Assembly: GCA_031292305.1 (NCBI GenBank)
Contig: JARLHJ010000012.1
Coordinates: 1 to 64,000, forward strand
Length of the DNA stretch: 64,000 nt
Reading direction: 5' to 3'
DNA from: Candidatus Babeliales bacterium
GTDB taxonomy: Bacteria; Babelota; Babeliae; Babelales; JABDEC01
A program made the position numbers and the translations under genes. The notes under the pieces were generated by a model that saw nothing but the letters and a program-made list of their open reading frames with translations, did not search any database and was not told the origin of the DNA. Shown in pieces: positions 33,313 through 42,284 of the stretch (positions are counted from its first letter, which is position 1; each line of letters starts with the position of its first letter).

Positions 33313-33430
33313 GATAATACCTTTCAATTATTTAACATTTAAAATTTATTCATAAGATAAAGCTATTTTATTAACTAAATAAAATGCAATATTTCATTAA
33401 AATAGAATTTTCTAGATTTATAATCAAATA

Positions 33431-33976
33431 TTATTTTTTAGTAGAGAATAATTTAATCATTTCTCTATTAAACGCTGGAATATCTTCAGGTTTTCGAGAC
33501 GTTACTAAATTATCATCGACAACCACTTCTTCATCTATCCAATCGGCACCAGCATTTTTTAAATCTAATTCTAGAGATGGCCATGAAGTTAATTTTTTGC
33601 CTTTAACAGCTTGCGCATTTATAAGAGTCCATGGACCGTGACAAATTGCTGCAATAGGTTTTTCATTTATAACAAATTCTTTTATAAACTTAATGGCATC
33701 GGGAATAATTCGTAATTTATCTGGATTCATTACGCCTCCAGGTAAAACTAAGGCATCATATTTATTGGCATTTGCTAAACTCAATTCAATATCAACTTTT
33801 AATTTTTTAGACCAGTTATCATTATTCCAACTTTGAACTTTAGATTTTTCAGGTGAAATTATTTCAACAATTGCACCTTCATTTTCTAATGCTTTTTTGG
33901 GTTTTTCTAACTCAGAAAGCTCAAAGCCATTAGCTACCAATATTGCTACTTTTAAGCCTAATAATAAATTTGTCAT
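33431..33976 (-). CDS. PfpI/DJ-1 family glyoxalase or deglycase
   Basis: Members (YhbO, PfpI, DJ-1) remove methylglyoxal damage or act as general stress proteins. The 181-residue product has the family fold with the nucleophile elbow 'AAICHGPW' (Cys112, His113) and the acidic residue in the N-terminal 'ANGFELSELEKP'. 'LVLPGGVMNPDKLR' precedes the elbow, and the end 'VTSRKPEDIPAFNREMIKLF' is typical of PfpI. AAGGAAAC lies before the ATG. Position in a stretch of stress-type genes supports a protective role. Confidence 0.92.
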   Translation of the reverse strand: MTNLLLGLKVAILVANGFELSELEKPKKALENEGAIVEIISPEKSKVQSWNNDNWSKKLKVDIELSLANANKYDALVLPGGVMNPDKLRIIPDAIKFIKEFVINEKPIAAICHGPWTLINAQAVKGKKLTSWPSLELDLKNAGADWIDEEVVVDDNLVTSRKPEDIPAFNREMIKLFSTKK

Positions 33977-34010
33977 AATGTTTCCTTTTTATAAAAAAAA
34001 TTTATGATAA

Positions 34011-34184
34011 TTAAACTTTTGGTCCGGGAAAAAATATCGTTTGAATTAACGATATAACAAATAATATTGCAAAAATTGGCCATAAAATTTGTAATAATAT
34101 TAAAATTCCTGAGCCAACTAATAAACCACTGAAACTTAATCCACCTGTTAACAAAGCAAGTAATAAAAATATTAATAATAACAT
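34011..34184 (-). CDS. 57-residue membrane protein, unknown function
   Basis: ATG to TAA, with an excellent AAGGAGATAAT before the ATG. The 57 residues ('MLLLIFLLLALLTGG', then 'LLQILWPIFAILFVISLIQ') form two membrane helices joined by a short Gly/Ser loop, ending 'FFPGPKV'. Size and sequence recall the YtjA/DUF1328 class of small envelope proteins. Leftward neighbour of the PfpI gene with 34 bases between. Confidence 0.7.
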   Translation of the reverse strand: MLLLIFLLLALLTGGLSFSGLLVGSGILILLQILWPIFAILFVISLIQTIFFPGPKV

Positions 34185-34504
34185 ATTATCTCCTTCTTAT
34201 ATGAATTTATGCTTTATCCATTAAAGCACATTTACTACAATAGTAACAAATTTCATATTTGAAAAACAAGATTTTGAAGTTGGAAAATCAAGTACTAATT
34301 TATACTTGATAATAAATTTTAAGCTGTGTTAATCTTAAATATAAGTAAAAAACAAGTTAAACAGTACAATCTATGACATCGCCATGTGACAACTTTAACG
34401 CACATTATTACTATAATTTTTTATTCATAGTTATCGCTTGCTTTTTAGTATTCACATTTTAGTAAATTTAACAATATATTATTTTACTAAAAAGGAGATA
34501 TGTT
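34185..34504. other. 320-base intergenic region, divergent promoters and 5' stem
   Basis: A very A/T-rich spacer between a leftward and a rightward small membrane-protein gene. No open frame of note. It should hold promoters for both directions, but no clear -35/-10 pair could be fixed. A ten-pair stem (TTTTAGTAAA at 34457-34466 with TTTACTAAAA at 34483-34492) ends at the ribosome-binding site of the rightward gene and could control its access. Confidence 0.5.
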
Positions 34505-34903
34505 ATGATTGGTTCAAGTTTTACAGCTCAAAAAACCTATAATACATGGCTTTTGCTACGCATTGCTTATGGTCTTTTATTTATCGTTGTTGGTGTAGAT
34601 AAATTTTTTAATTATATTGTAAACTGGGGACAATACGTTAGTCCTGTAATATTAGACAAATTATTTCCAGATTTATATACATTAATATTAATTGTATCTG
34701 TAGTTGAAATTTTATTAGGGCTTTTAGTTTTAACAAAATGGACCCGCGCAGGCGCTTATGGAATGGCAGTATGGTTTTTAATTATTGCTGTAAATTTGGT
34801 AACAACGTTTCATTTTTTTGATATTGCTGCGCGTGATGTTATATTAGCAATTGGTGCTATTGCTTTGGCCAGATTAACTGAAATTAAAGACGAAATTAAA
34901 TAA
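34505..34903 (+). CDS. DoxX-like membrane protein
   Basis: 132 residues with four helices: 'LLLRIAYGLLFIVVGVDKFFN', 'LYTLILIVSVVEILLGLLVL', 'GAYGMAVWFLIIAVNLV' and 'ARDVILAIGAIALARLTEI'. The layout and 'GLLFIVVGVDKFFN' fit the DoxX/TQO small-subunit-like family, which acts in membrane redox or stress. AAAGGAG precedes the ATG, partly inside a hairpin. Starts a run of three rightward small genes. Confidence 0.75.
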   Translation: MIGSSFTAQKTYNTWLLLRIAYGLLFIVVGVDKFFNYIVNWGQYVSPVILDKLFPDLYTLILIVSVVEILLGLLVLTKWTRAGAYGMAVWFLIIAVNLVTTFHFFDIAARDVILAIGAIALARLTEIKDEIK

Positions 34904-34913
34904 AGGAGATCTT

Positions 34914-35030
34914 ATGGAAAATACTCATAAAAAATGCGAAGAATGTGGTAAATGGCCTTGTAAATGTATTTATGATGGCAACCAAAAGAAATGTGAAGAA
35001 TGTGGCAAATGGCCTTGCATTTGTAAATAA
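34914..35030 (+). CDS. 38-residue peptide with two CxxC-x4-CxC repeats
   Basis: ATG to TAA, with AAAGGAG seven bases upstream, starting 11 bases after the DoxX-like gene. The peptide is two copies of one unit: 'KKCEECGKWPCKC' at about 7-19 and 'KKCEECGKWPCIC' at about 25-37, joined by 'IYDGNQ'. Eight cysteines in 38 residues imply binding of zinc or iron-sulfur, or redox use. DNA copies differ at several codon third positions (for example GGT and GGC), so the repeat is held by selection. No known family recognised. Confidence 0.75.
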   Translation: MENTHKKCEECGKWPCKCIYDGNQKKCEECGKWPCICK

Positions 35031-35043
35031 CTTATATTTTTTA

Positions 35044-35076
35044 ATCCCCGTTGGCTTTTTCACAACCAGCGGGGAT
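35044..35076 (+). terminator. Hairpin after the Cys-repeat peptide
   Basis: ATCCCCGTTGG and CCAGCGGGGAT pair with one G-T pair. Only ATTTTAATG follows and the next ATG begins at 35083, so partial termination or mRNA protection is more likely than full stop. Confidence 0.5.
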
Positions 35077-35082
35077 ATTTTA

Positions 35083-35307
35083 ATGAAAGAAATAATGAAC
35101 AATAAAAATTTAGGCATTCTTTATATTATTCTAGGTTCTGCAATAGTTGTATTATTTGCAGGGCATTTATTAATTAGATTTTTAGGTGCTATTTTTGGTC
35201 TATTTATTTTAAATCATGGCTTACAACTTTTGCGTTTTGCTCCGGTGCAAATTTTAGCATTTCAAATTTTTGAAGATATTAAGAATGGCGTGAAGAAAAG
35301 AAAATAA
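35083..35307 (+). CDS. Small membrane protein, unknown function
   Basis: 74 residues from the ATG at 35083 (a longer frame reads through the Cys-repeat peptide in another phase and is rejected). Two membrane helices ('ILYIILGSAIVVLFAG', 'FLGAIFGLFILNHGLQLL') and a basic C-terminus ('DIKNGVKKRK'). An alternative ATG lies at 35095. Probably translated from the same mRNA as the two genes before it. Confidence 0.65.
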   Translation: MKEIMNNKNLGILYIILGSAIVVLFAGHLLIRFLGAIFGLFILNHGLQLLRFAPVQILAFQIFEDIKNGVKKRK

Positions 35308-35482
35308 AAGTTTGTCATTTTCAGGCCTTGTAATGAGGCCTTCTTTTAAACCTCCTATTTTACCCTGTAAGTCAGCTCTAATTGAAATTAATCATTGATT
35401 ATATGCTTAAACTCTTGCTTTTTAGGCTTGGCAACTGCTACTCTAATAGAAATAATGGTGTTAATCAAAAAAGGGAGAAGTT

Positions 35483-36082
35483 ATGAATTATTTTAATAAT
35501 TTAACCGGTAATGAACGTGAAGCGCTAAATCAGTTAAAAGAAAATAGAGGCTGGTACTTAGCATTAGGCATAGGCTTAGTTGCATTAGGTATTTTAGCAG
35601 TTTTATTTTCAATAATTAGTACAGAATTAATGGTAATATATTTAGGTGCAGTTTTATTTGTATTTGGTGTTTTTGAAGTTGTAAAAGCTTTAAAATTAAG
35701 CCATTGGAGCAATTTCTTTTTACATCTATTTTTGGGGATATTATATATTGTCGCAAGTATTTTTATAGTAATACATCCACTTGCTAATGCATTAAGCTTA
35801 ACGCTATTATTAGCAGTGTTCTTTGTAGTTGCAGGTATTGCACGTATAGTCTTTTCATTTACAAACCATGTACGCAACAGAGGCTGGTTACTTTTAAATG
35901 GATTAGTAACATTATTACTTGGTATTTTAATCTGGGTTCAATGGCCATATTCAGGCCTATGGGTTATTGGTACAATCGTTGGTATTGATGCAATATTTAC
36001 AGGTTGGACATGGATTATTTTAGCAATTGAAGCGAAAAATATTAAGATAGAAAATCATCATCATAATAGTGAAGTTAAATAA
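35483..36082 (+). CDS. HdeD-like acid-resistance family membrane protein (DUF308)
   Basis: 199 residues with six membrane helices arranged as three pairs, as in HdeD/DUF308 proteins, whose E. coli member is tied to acid resistance. 'GWYLALGIGLVALGILAVLF', 'FLGILYIVASIFIVIHP' and 'GWLLLNGLVTLLLGILIWVQWP' are the family's repeated GxxxLxLG-type helices. The tail 'IENHHHNSEVK' has a His cluster that could bind metal. AAAGGGAG precedes the ATG; terminator follows. Confidence 0.88.
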   Translation: MNYFNNLTGNEREALNQLKENRGWYLALGIGLVALGILAVLFSIISTELMVIYLGAVLFVFGVFEVVKALKLSHWSNFFLHLFLGILYIVASIFIVIHPLANALSLTLLLAVFFVVAGIARIVFSFTNHVRNRGWLLLNGLVTLLLGILIWVQWPYSGLWVIGTIVGIDAIFTGWTWIILAIEAKNIKIENHHHNSEVK

Positions 36083-36098
36083 TATAATTTGTTATAAT

Positions 36099-36131
36099 GA
36101 AAAAGGCAGAGTAATTCTGCCTTTTTTTTAT
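36099..36131 (+). terminator. Intrinsic terminator
   Basis: AAAAAGGCAGA and TCTGCCTTTTT around GTAAT, then further T residues. Confidence 0.9.
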
Positions 36132-36140
36132 CTTAAAATA

Positions 36141-36800
36141 TTATGGAAATTGCTGAATGCCCAATTTTTTCCAATCTTCAGTAAACTTTTCAATACCCTG
36201 ATTTGTCAAAATATGTTTAATAGATTTTTCAAAAATTTCTACAGGCATAGTAACCGCATCAGCGCCATTTAAAATAGCTTCATGAAATTCACGAACAGTG
36301 CGAATCGATGCTGCTAATAATTCAGTTTCAAAGTTATAGTTATCAAGCATTTCTCTAATTTCAGAAATTATCACATTTCCATCTACGTCTAAATCATCTA
36401 AGCGGCCCACAAATGGTGAAATGTATGTCACACCTAATTTGGCCATCATAAGACTTTGTAGCATTGTGAACACAAGTGTTACATTCACAGGCACTTCTTC
36501 TATTACTAATTTATTAATAATTTTATAATAATCTGCATGACAAGGTATTTTGACAATAATATTTTTAGATAATGCCGCAATTTCTTTTGCCTGTTTATAA
36601 ACATCATCAGGATTGGTTTTTGTAATTTCTACACTTATATCACCATCTGGTAATATTGAGCAAATTTCTAAAATAATTTTTTTTGCATCTCCACCTTCTT
36701 TAAAAAGTAATGACGGGTTTGTTGTAATACCATCTATTAAACCTGTTTGTGATAACTCTTTTATCTTTGCTATATTTGCGGTATCTAAAAATATTTTCAT
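36141..36800 (-). CDS. tal: Transaldolase (TalC-type subfamily)
   Basis: Transfers a dihydroxyacetone unit between sugar phosphates in the pentose phosphate pathway. The ATG at 36800 has AGGAG upstream and gives 219 residues, the normal size of the short transaldolases. 'FLDTANIAKIKEL' at the start, 'GITTNPSLL', 'ISVEIT', the Schiff-base lysine Lys84 in 'NIIVKIP', 'VNVTLVF' and 'YISPFVGRLDD' are the family motifs. The last motif favours transaldolase over fructose-6-phosphate aldolase. Lone metabolic gene, flanked by unrelated ones. Confidence 0.93.
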   Translation of the reverse strand: MKIFLDTANIAKIKELSQTGLIDGITTNPSLLFKEGGDAKKIILEICSILPDGDISVEITKTNPDDVYKQAKEIAALSKNIIVKIPCHADYYKIINKLVIEEVPVNVTLVFTMLQSLMMAKLGVTYISPFVGRLDDLDVDGNVIISEIREMLDNYNFETELLAASIRTVREFHEAILNGADAVTMPVEIFEKSIKHILTNQGIEKFTEDWKKLGIQQFP

Positions 36801-36920
36801 AATTTCTCCTAGTTTGCAATTTATTATTACAAAAAAAATTACAAGCAATCAATATATTTGTTGAATTGAATAGAACTGTTTGTTATATTTAAATTTATTA
36901 TTCCATTAGTTGGGACATTT

Positions 36921-37967
36921 ATGACGTATAGCTTTCCATCAATTTTTTCTCAAAAACTATCATGTAGTGTAATAACAGGTTCTGTTATAAAAACTATTTA
37001 TGGTGATTTTGAGATTCAAGAGCAAGTGTTAATAGATTTATTAAATAGTGCTGCAGTGCAACGTCTTAAAAAAATTCGCCAAGGCGGAATGACAGACTAT
37101 GTTTTTAAAGAAATAGACTATTCACGCTATGACCATTCTGTTGGCGTTTTAGTTATTTTAATGAAATTTAAAGCAAGCTTAAATGAGCGCATTGCAGGGT
37201 TGTTGCATGATGTTTCGCATACGGCATTTTCACATGTTGCTGATGTAGTATTTAATCATAGAGATGAAAAAGAATCTTACCAAGATGCAATTCATGAATG
37301 GTATATTCAAAATACTGATATTCCAGAAATTTTAAAACGTTATAATATATCTGTAAAAGAAATTTTACATAAAACAAATGACTTTAAAGCTTTAGAACAA
37401 GATTTGCCTGATTTGTGTGCTGATAGGCTTGAGTATAATTTACATACGGCATATTTGAACGGCATGTTGACTCAAGAAGATATAAGCGCAATTTTAAGTG
37501 ATTTAACTTTTTTTGATGGCAAATGGTTTTTTAATAGCATAGAAATAGCAACACAGTTTGCATCAGTCCCTTTAAAACTTAATCAAAGCTATTGGGCGCT
37601 AGAAGTAAATTTATATGTATATTATTTTGCAGGCAAACTTTTACGACGTGCATTAGAATTAAATATTATTACGCATGACGATTTTCATTTTAAAGATGAT
37701 TATTTTATTTTAGAAAAATTGGATGAAAGTAGTGATACAGAAATTCAAGATTTAATGTCTAAAATTTTTAATTTTCAAGATCATTATAAATTAGGTTCAT
37801 TTTCTGATTCTGATCTGTTTTTAAAGGGCAAATTCCGTGGAATTAACCCTTTAATTAAATGCGATTCTGAGTTTAAAAGACTTTGTGATGTTAATAATGA
37901 ATTTAAGATTGAATTTGCTAATGTTAAAGCAAAACTTTCACAAGGCTTTTTCTTTAAGTTTCTTTAA
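36921..37967 (+). CDS. HD-domain phosphohydrolase
   Basis: Metal-dependent phosphohydrolase of the HD superfamily, with similarity to dNTPase and SAMHD1-type proteins. In 348 residues the HD ligands are seen as His in 'YSRYDHSVGVLVI', His-Asp in 'IAGLLHDVSHTAFSHVADVVF', and Asp in 'LPDLCADRLEYNLHTAYL'. The N-terminal 'VIKTIYGDFEIQEQVLIDLLNSAAVQRLKKIRQGG' is the usual lead-in. Substrate (a nucleotide or cyclic nucleotide) cannot be named. Its stop codon overlaps that of the convergent gene, with no terminator between. Confidence 0.88.
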   Translation: MTYSFPSIFSQKLSCSVITGSVIKTIYGDFEIQEQVLIDLLNSAAVQRLKKIRQGGMTDYVFKEIDYSRYDHSVGVLVILMKFKASLNERIAGLLHDVSHTAFSHVADVVFNHRDEKESYQDAIHEWYIQNTDIPEILKRYNISVKEILHKTNDFKALEQDLPDLCADRLEYNLHTAYLNGMLTQEDISAILSDLTFFDGKWFFNSIEIATQFASVPLKLNQSYWALEVNLYVYYFAGKLLRRALELNIITHDDFHFKDDYFILEKLDESSDTEIQDLMSKIFNFQDHYKLGSFSDSDLFLKGKFRGINPLIKCDSEFKRLCDVNNEFKIEFANVKAKLSQGFFFKFL

Positions 37968-39373
37968 TAGCATCTATCAAAAATTTCAACTGATCCTTTA
38001 TTGGATATAATCGCTAATCTATCATCTGAAGATGAGAAAGCATAACTTGATATATTATTCAAATGGTGTTCAATTAATTCATCATTTAGTGATTCTAACT
38101 GCTTAGGTAAATTTTGTTGATTACTAATAAATTGCGATTGAGAAGAAATTGCTTTGAAAGTATTTGTTGAAAGAATATAATCAAATTCACCTAAACGTCT
38201 TGTATATCCTGGTCTATATATTGTACCATCAGTAGAAGGACAGTTACCACCTGGCGTATGTTGAAAACCACGCATTTTGATAATTAATTCTGACTCATTT
38301 TCGTTGAATTTAATAGATTCAATATTTAAAAAAAAGTATTCACTAAAAGTATTTATCCAATTAATCAAAGTTCCTGGCAATAATGACAATTTCTGATCTG
38401 TTTTCAAAGAATCGTATTCAATATTGCCGATATCCATAAGGAATATTACCTCAAAATTATTGTTCCAAATGTTAATACTATGTTTATTGTATGCGAGCAA
38501 AAATCTTTCTTTTGGTGACCATAATAAAATATTTTTTCCATGACCTTTTACACTTTCATCAAACTTATCATCAATAGCATTCAAAATAATTTTACCTTCA
38601 TATTTACCGGGCTCTAAATAGCTTGAAACAATACCAGAAAAATCATTTGAGAAATGATAATTGTCTCTTTCAAGCAAATTAATAGCATTATTAATCAAAA
38701 CTGAGCGGGTTCTAGAAATTTGCTTATATTGTTGTATTTTCTTAAGCTCTTTTAATGCTTGACCAATTTTATTATCATTTAATTTTCGAATTATTTGATC
38801 TAAAATTAACTGTGTCCATTTTGATTCATAACCCAGGTAATCCCGTATTATTTTTAATAAATAAATTGCTTTTGGTACATCGAGCGCCTTATAATCAGAT
38901 TCTATCCCGTTAGATATTTTTGCTGCAATCGCTTTTATAATTTGTGAAATATCATTTATGCATTCATCTAATTGGTCTTTTATATCATTACTCAGATCAG
39001 CAAATTTTATTTTAATATTTTTTAAAATCTCAAAAGCATTGTCAAATTGATAGTTGTTAATGTAAAGCTTTGATTTGTTAAATAATATTTTTAAATCATG
39101 ATAAGGAGTATTAGATTCTACTGAATTTAAATTCAGTAGAATCTTTGTTCTTAAATTACCAATAAATAAATTTATGCTCTCATTACTTGCACAACTAATC
39201 GAGCTTGAAGAGCTACTAGGACTTGAATAATTATTTTCTTTACATTCCTGAGCTGAACATAAGTTTGTAAAAATTAACAGAATAATTATAAAAATATTTT
39301 CAATTGATCCTAAGCTGAGATCTCTGAAGGCGTTTTTTTTAAATTTAATTAAATTTTTATTCAGGATCATCAT
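37964..39373 (-). CDS. Secreted protein with helical repeats and C-terminal propeller-like domain
   Basis: The ATG at 39373 overlaps the upstream gene by 17 bases, which fits coupled translation. The 469-residue product has a long N-region before a hydrophobic signal ('NIFIIILLIFTNLCSAQ', near residues 27-42), a Ser-rich patch, a helical part with TPR-like spacing (about 90-230, 'FDNAFEILKNIKIKFADL'), and a C-terminal part with WD40-like strands ('ILLWSPKERFLLAYNKHSINIWN', 'SYAFSSSDDRLAIISNKGSVEIFD'). Probably secreted protein-protein interaction module. No exact family recognised. Confidence 0.65.
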   Translation of the reverse strand: MMILNKNLIKFKKNAFRDLSLGSIENIFIIILLIFTNLCSAQECKENNYSSPSSSSSSISCASNESINLFIGNLRTKILLNLNSVESNTPYHDLKILFNKSKLYINNYQFDNAFEILKNIKIKFADLSNDIKDQLDECINDISQIIKAIAAKISNGIESDYKALDVPKAIYLLKIIRDYLGYESKWTQLILDQIIRKLNDNKIGQALKELKKIQQYKQISRTRSVLINNAINLLERDNYHFSNDFSGIVSSYLEPGKYEGKIILNAIDDKFDESVKGHGKNILLWSPKERFLLAYNKHSINIWNNNFEVIFLMDIGNIEYDSLKTDQKLSLLPGTLINWINTFSEYFFLNIESIKFNENESELIIKMRGFQHTPGGNCPSTDGTIYRPGYTRRLGEFDYILSTNTFKAISSQSQFISNQQNLPKQLESLNDELIEHHLNNISSYAFSSSDDRLAIISNKGSVEIFDRCY

Positions 39374-39716
39374 GAAATACAGGTTCGGGAATATCTTCTT
39401 CAAGTAATAAATCAATTTTATTTTCCAGCATTGAAATTTGTTGTCTTAATTTGAGATTAAGAGCTTCTAATTGAAGTTTTTGTTGATTTAATTCAAGATT
39501 TTGATTTTGTAGTAGGTGAAAATTATTTAATAATTCTTGGTGTTTCGCATATAGATTATTAAACTCTTGGGAATTATTTTGATATGAATTGCGTGCCCCT
39601 CTTGAATGTAAATAGATCTCGTGCCCAGGCTCTAGGCCTTCCGTGCCCACTATAGTGCCAAAACAAGTATTTATATTTATTAAACAAAGTGCTATTAACA
39701 TTTTATATTTATTCAT
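39357..39716 (-). CDS. Secreted coiled-coil protein
   Basis: 119 residues: signal peptide (1-20, 'MLIALCLININTCFG'), short linker with 'RGARNSYQ', and a coiled coil from about 50 to 105 with heptad Leu/Asn/Gln ('HLLQNQNLELNQQKLQLEAL'), then an acidic tail. AGGAAAATC precedes the ATG. It lies 7 bases downstream of leuS and 5' of the propeller-like gene, with which it overlaps; likely oligomerises and may pair with that product. Confidence 0.75.
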   Translation of the reverse strand: MNKYKMLIALCLININTCFGTIVGTEGLEPGHEIYLHSRGARNSYQNNSQEFNNLYAKHQELLNNFHLLQNQNLELNQQKLQLEALNLKLRQQISMLENKIDLLLEEDIPEPVFHDDPE

Positions 39717-39723
39717 GATTTTC

Positions 39724-42165
39724 CTATTGCTTCACGACAAAACTAATTATTTTATCTTTAACAAATATCACTTTAACAACTTCTTTTCCTTCAAGCCATT
39801 TAGCAATTTCTTGTCTTGCAAGTTCTTCAACTTCTTTTTGTTCAGAACCAGGCTTAACTTTAAGGTCAGCACGTAACTTGCCGTTAACTTGTACAGCAAT
39901 AGTAGCAAAATCGTCGACTGTTAATGCAGGGTCATAAGTTGGCCAGGTGCAATCTTTTAATTGTTTTGCAAAGAGGGTTTCTAGCAATTCACTAGACAGA
40001 TGCGGTGCCATTGCCGATAGGCAAACTATTAATTGTTCTAAGTTGGTTTTGCCAAGTTTTAATTGTCCAGAACTCATGTCATTCAAGAATTCCATGAATG
40101 CAGAAATTGCAGTGTTAGGTTTAAATAAATTTAAACGTTCTTGGTAATCGCGTAAGAATTTATGGAATCTTTTTTTAGCTTCTAGGCTCTCATCTGAATC
40201 AGTAACATTTGCTGAATCCACACAGAAGTTCCAGAATCTATTTAAGAATCGCTTAATACCTTCAAGGCCAGCATCTTGCCATTCGCAATCTAATTCAGGT
40301 GGTCCCATAAATAAGATGTACATCCGCAATGCATCAGAGCCATAAGCTTTAATAATATCATCAGGGTTAACAACGTTACCCTTAGATTTAGACATCTTTT
40401 CAACAAGGCCTGTTTTATCTGAATATTTAAGCACCATGCCTTGGTTAAATAATTGTGTAAAAGGTTCATCAAATTCTAAATGTCCAAGATCATGCAGAAC
40501 TTTAACATAAAAGCGTGAATATAACAGATGTAAAATTGCATGTTCAATACCACCTACATATAAATCTACCGGGAGCCAATATTGCATATCGCGTTTGTCA
40601 AATGCTGCAGTTGTTAAATGTGGGTTTGGATACCTTAAGAAATACCAACAAGAACCAGCCCATTGTGGCATGGTATTAGTTTCACGTTTAGCAGGGCCAC
40701 CACATTTTGGGCATGTTGTATTAACCCATGAATCAATTCCCGCTAATGGAGATTCACCAGTTCCGGTTGGTTGATATTTTTCAACTTGTGGCAATGTAAC
40801 AGGTAGCTGATTTTCAGGCACGGGCACTACACCATCTTTTGGGCAATGAACTAATGGAATTGGCTCTCCCCAATAACGTTGGCGAGAAAATATCCAATCG
40901 CGTAATTTATACTGTGTCTTTTTAATAGCAAGGTCTTTTTGAACGCAATGATTAGCGATTTCATTACGTACTGATCCTGCTTTTTTGCCAGCAAAAATTC
41001 CTGGCTCTGTTAAGATTCCATTTTGCATATCTGTGTAACAGACTTCTAGATTGCGTATTTTTTCTCTTAGTTCTAAATCTTCTGGAAACAATACAGTCTT
41101 TAAAGGAATGCCATATTGTTTTGCAAATTTAAAGTCACGTTCATCATGAGCAGAACATTTTACAATCCCGGTACCGTAATCTTTAAGAACATAATTTGCT
41201 ACCCAAATTTGTAGCTCACCATTCCCAACTGGATCAATAATATATTGCCCAGTAAAAACACCCATAGGTGTGCTTACAGATTCTGGGTCTTTAGCGCGTT
41301 GTGCTATAATTTGCTTGCAAACTTCTAGAACTACATCTTTTTTTTCATAATTTTTAATTAATTCAGGTAAAAGTTCGTGATCGGGTGCAATAACCACAAA
41401 TGTGTCAGCTTTATAAGCTTCAAAGTGTGTTGAATAAGTTTGTATTATTAAATTACTATTTTTGACTGGGGCTGAAAATAATAAACCTTCTGATTTGCCA
41501 ATCCAGTTACGTTGCATTGTTTTAACTTTTTCAGGCCACAGGGGAAGTCTATCCAGGCCTTCAAGTAGTTTTTCTGCATAGTCAGTGATTTTTAATATCC
41601 ATTGTCTAACTTTTTTTTCAATAACTTGCGTTCCACAACGTTCGCATTTGCCATTTATAACCTCTTCATTTGCAAGCCCGGTCAAATCATGTGGACACCA
41701 ATTAATAGATGCATCAGCTTGATAAGCAAGACCAGCATTAAACATTTGCAGAAATATCCATTGTGTCCATTTATAATAGTCAGGATCAGTAGTATTTACT
41801 TCTTTATCCCAATCGTAAATGGCACCAATTTCTTGAAGTTGTTTTTTGAAATTTGCGATATTAGCTTGTGTGCCTATTTCCGGGTGAATCCCTTTTTTAA
41901 TTGCGTCATTTTCAGCAGGTAGGCCAAATGCGTCCCAGCCCATTGGATGCAAAACATTATAATTTTCTAACCATTTAATACGGGCATAAACATCAGATAG
42001 TGTATAACCTCTCCAGTGGCCCACATGCAACCCAGAACCTGAAGGGTATGGAAACATATCTAGGCAGTAATATTTTTTGCCACTATCTGTAGGCCGAGTT
42101 TTAAATGGATTTTTTTGCCAGTTTTCTTGCCACTTTTTTTCAATTTTAGAAAAATCATAAATCAT
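39724..42165 (-). CDS. leuS: Leucyl-tRNA synthetase
   Basis: Class I synthetase that charges tRNA-Leu. The ATG at 42165 has AGGTGA five bases upstream (a GTG nine bases earlier is in frame but less likely), giving 813 residues. The HIGH signature is '[16 protein letters not shown]', the KMSKS loop is '[21 protein letters not shown]', a zinc finger is suggested by 'CPHDLTGL...CERCG' and '[18 protein letters not shown]', and the editing domain runs about 220-430 ('[12 protein letters not shown]'). Length and domain order match bacterial LeuRS. Confidence 0.97.
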   Translation of the reverse strand: MIYDFSKIEKKWQENWQKNPFKTRPTDSGKKYYCLDMFPYPSGSGLHVGHWRGYTLSDVYARIKWLENYNVLHPMGWDAFGLPAENDAIKKGIHPEIGTQANIANFKKQLQEIGAIYDWDKEVNTTDPDYYKWTQWIFLQMFNAGLAYQADASINWCPHDLTGLANEEVINGKCERCGTQVIEKKVRQWILKITDYAEKLLEGLDRLPLWPEKVKTMQRNWIGKSEGLLFSAPVKNSNLIIQTYSTHFEAYKADTFVVIAPDHELLPELIKNYEKKDVVLEVCKQIIAQRAKDPESVSTPMGVFTGQYIIDPVGNGELQIWVANYVLKDYGTGIVKCSAHDERDFKFAKQYGIPLKTVLFPEDLELREKIRNLEVCYTDMQNGILTEPGIFAGKKAGSVRNEIANHCVQKDLAIKKTQYKLRDWIFSRQRYWGEPIPLVHCPKDGVVPVPENQLPVTLPQVEKYQPTGTGESPLAGIDSWVNTTCPKCGGPAKRETNTMPQWAGSCWYFLRYPNPHLTTAAFDKRDMQYWLPVDLYVGGIEHAILHLLYSRFYVKVLHDLGHLEFDEPFTQLFNQGMVLKYSDKTGLVEKMSKSKGNVVNPDDIIKAYGSDALRMYILFMGPPELDCEWQDAGLEGIKRFLNRFWNFCVDSANVTDSDESLEAKKRFHKFLRDYQERLNLFKPNTAISAFMEFLNDMSSGQLKLGKTNLEQLIVCLSAMAPHLSSELLETLFAKQLKDCTWPTYDPALTVDDFATIAVQVNGKLRADLKVKPGSEQKEVEELARQEIAKWLEGKEVVKVIFVKDKIISFVVKQ

Positions 42166-42284
42166 AAAGTTCACCTAGAATATGTTTTTTGTCTTAGCTT
42201 TTATATTAATTTTATCTCAATATCTTATTTTTTGCAAAGTAGCTTTGATAGGGTAAAGATGCTTGCAAAATTAAGAAGGAACTA

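Noticed and set aside
34945-35082. Extension of the small membrane protein gene to an ATG at 34945
   Set aside because: It would run through the Cys-repeat peptide gene in another phase; the ATG at 35083 has a better context and matches the hydrophobic start.
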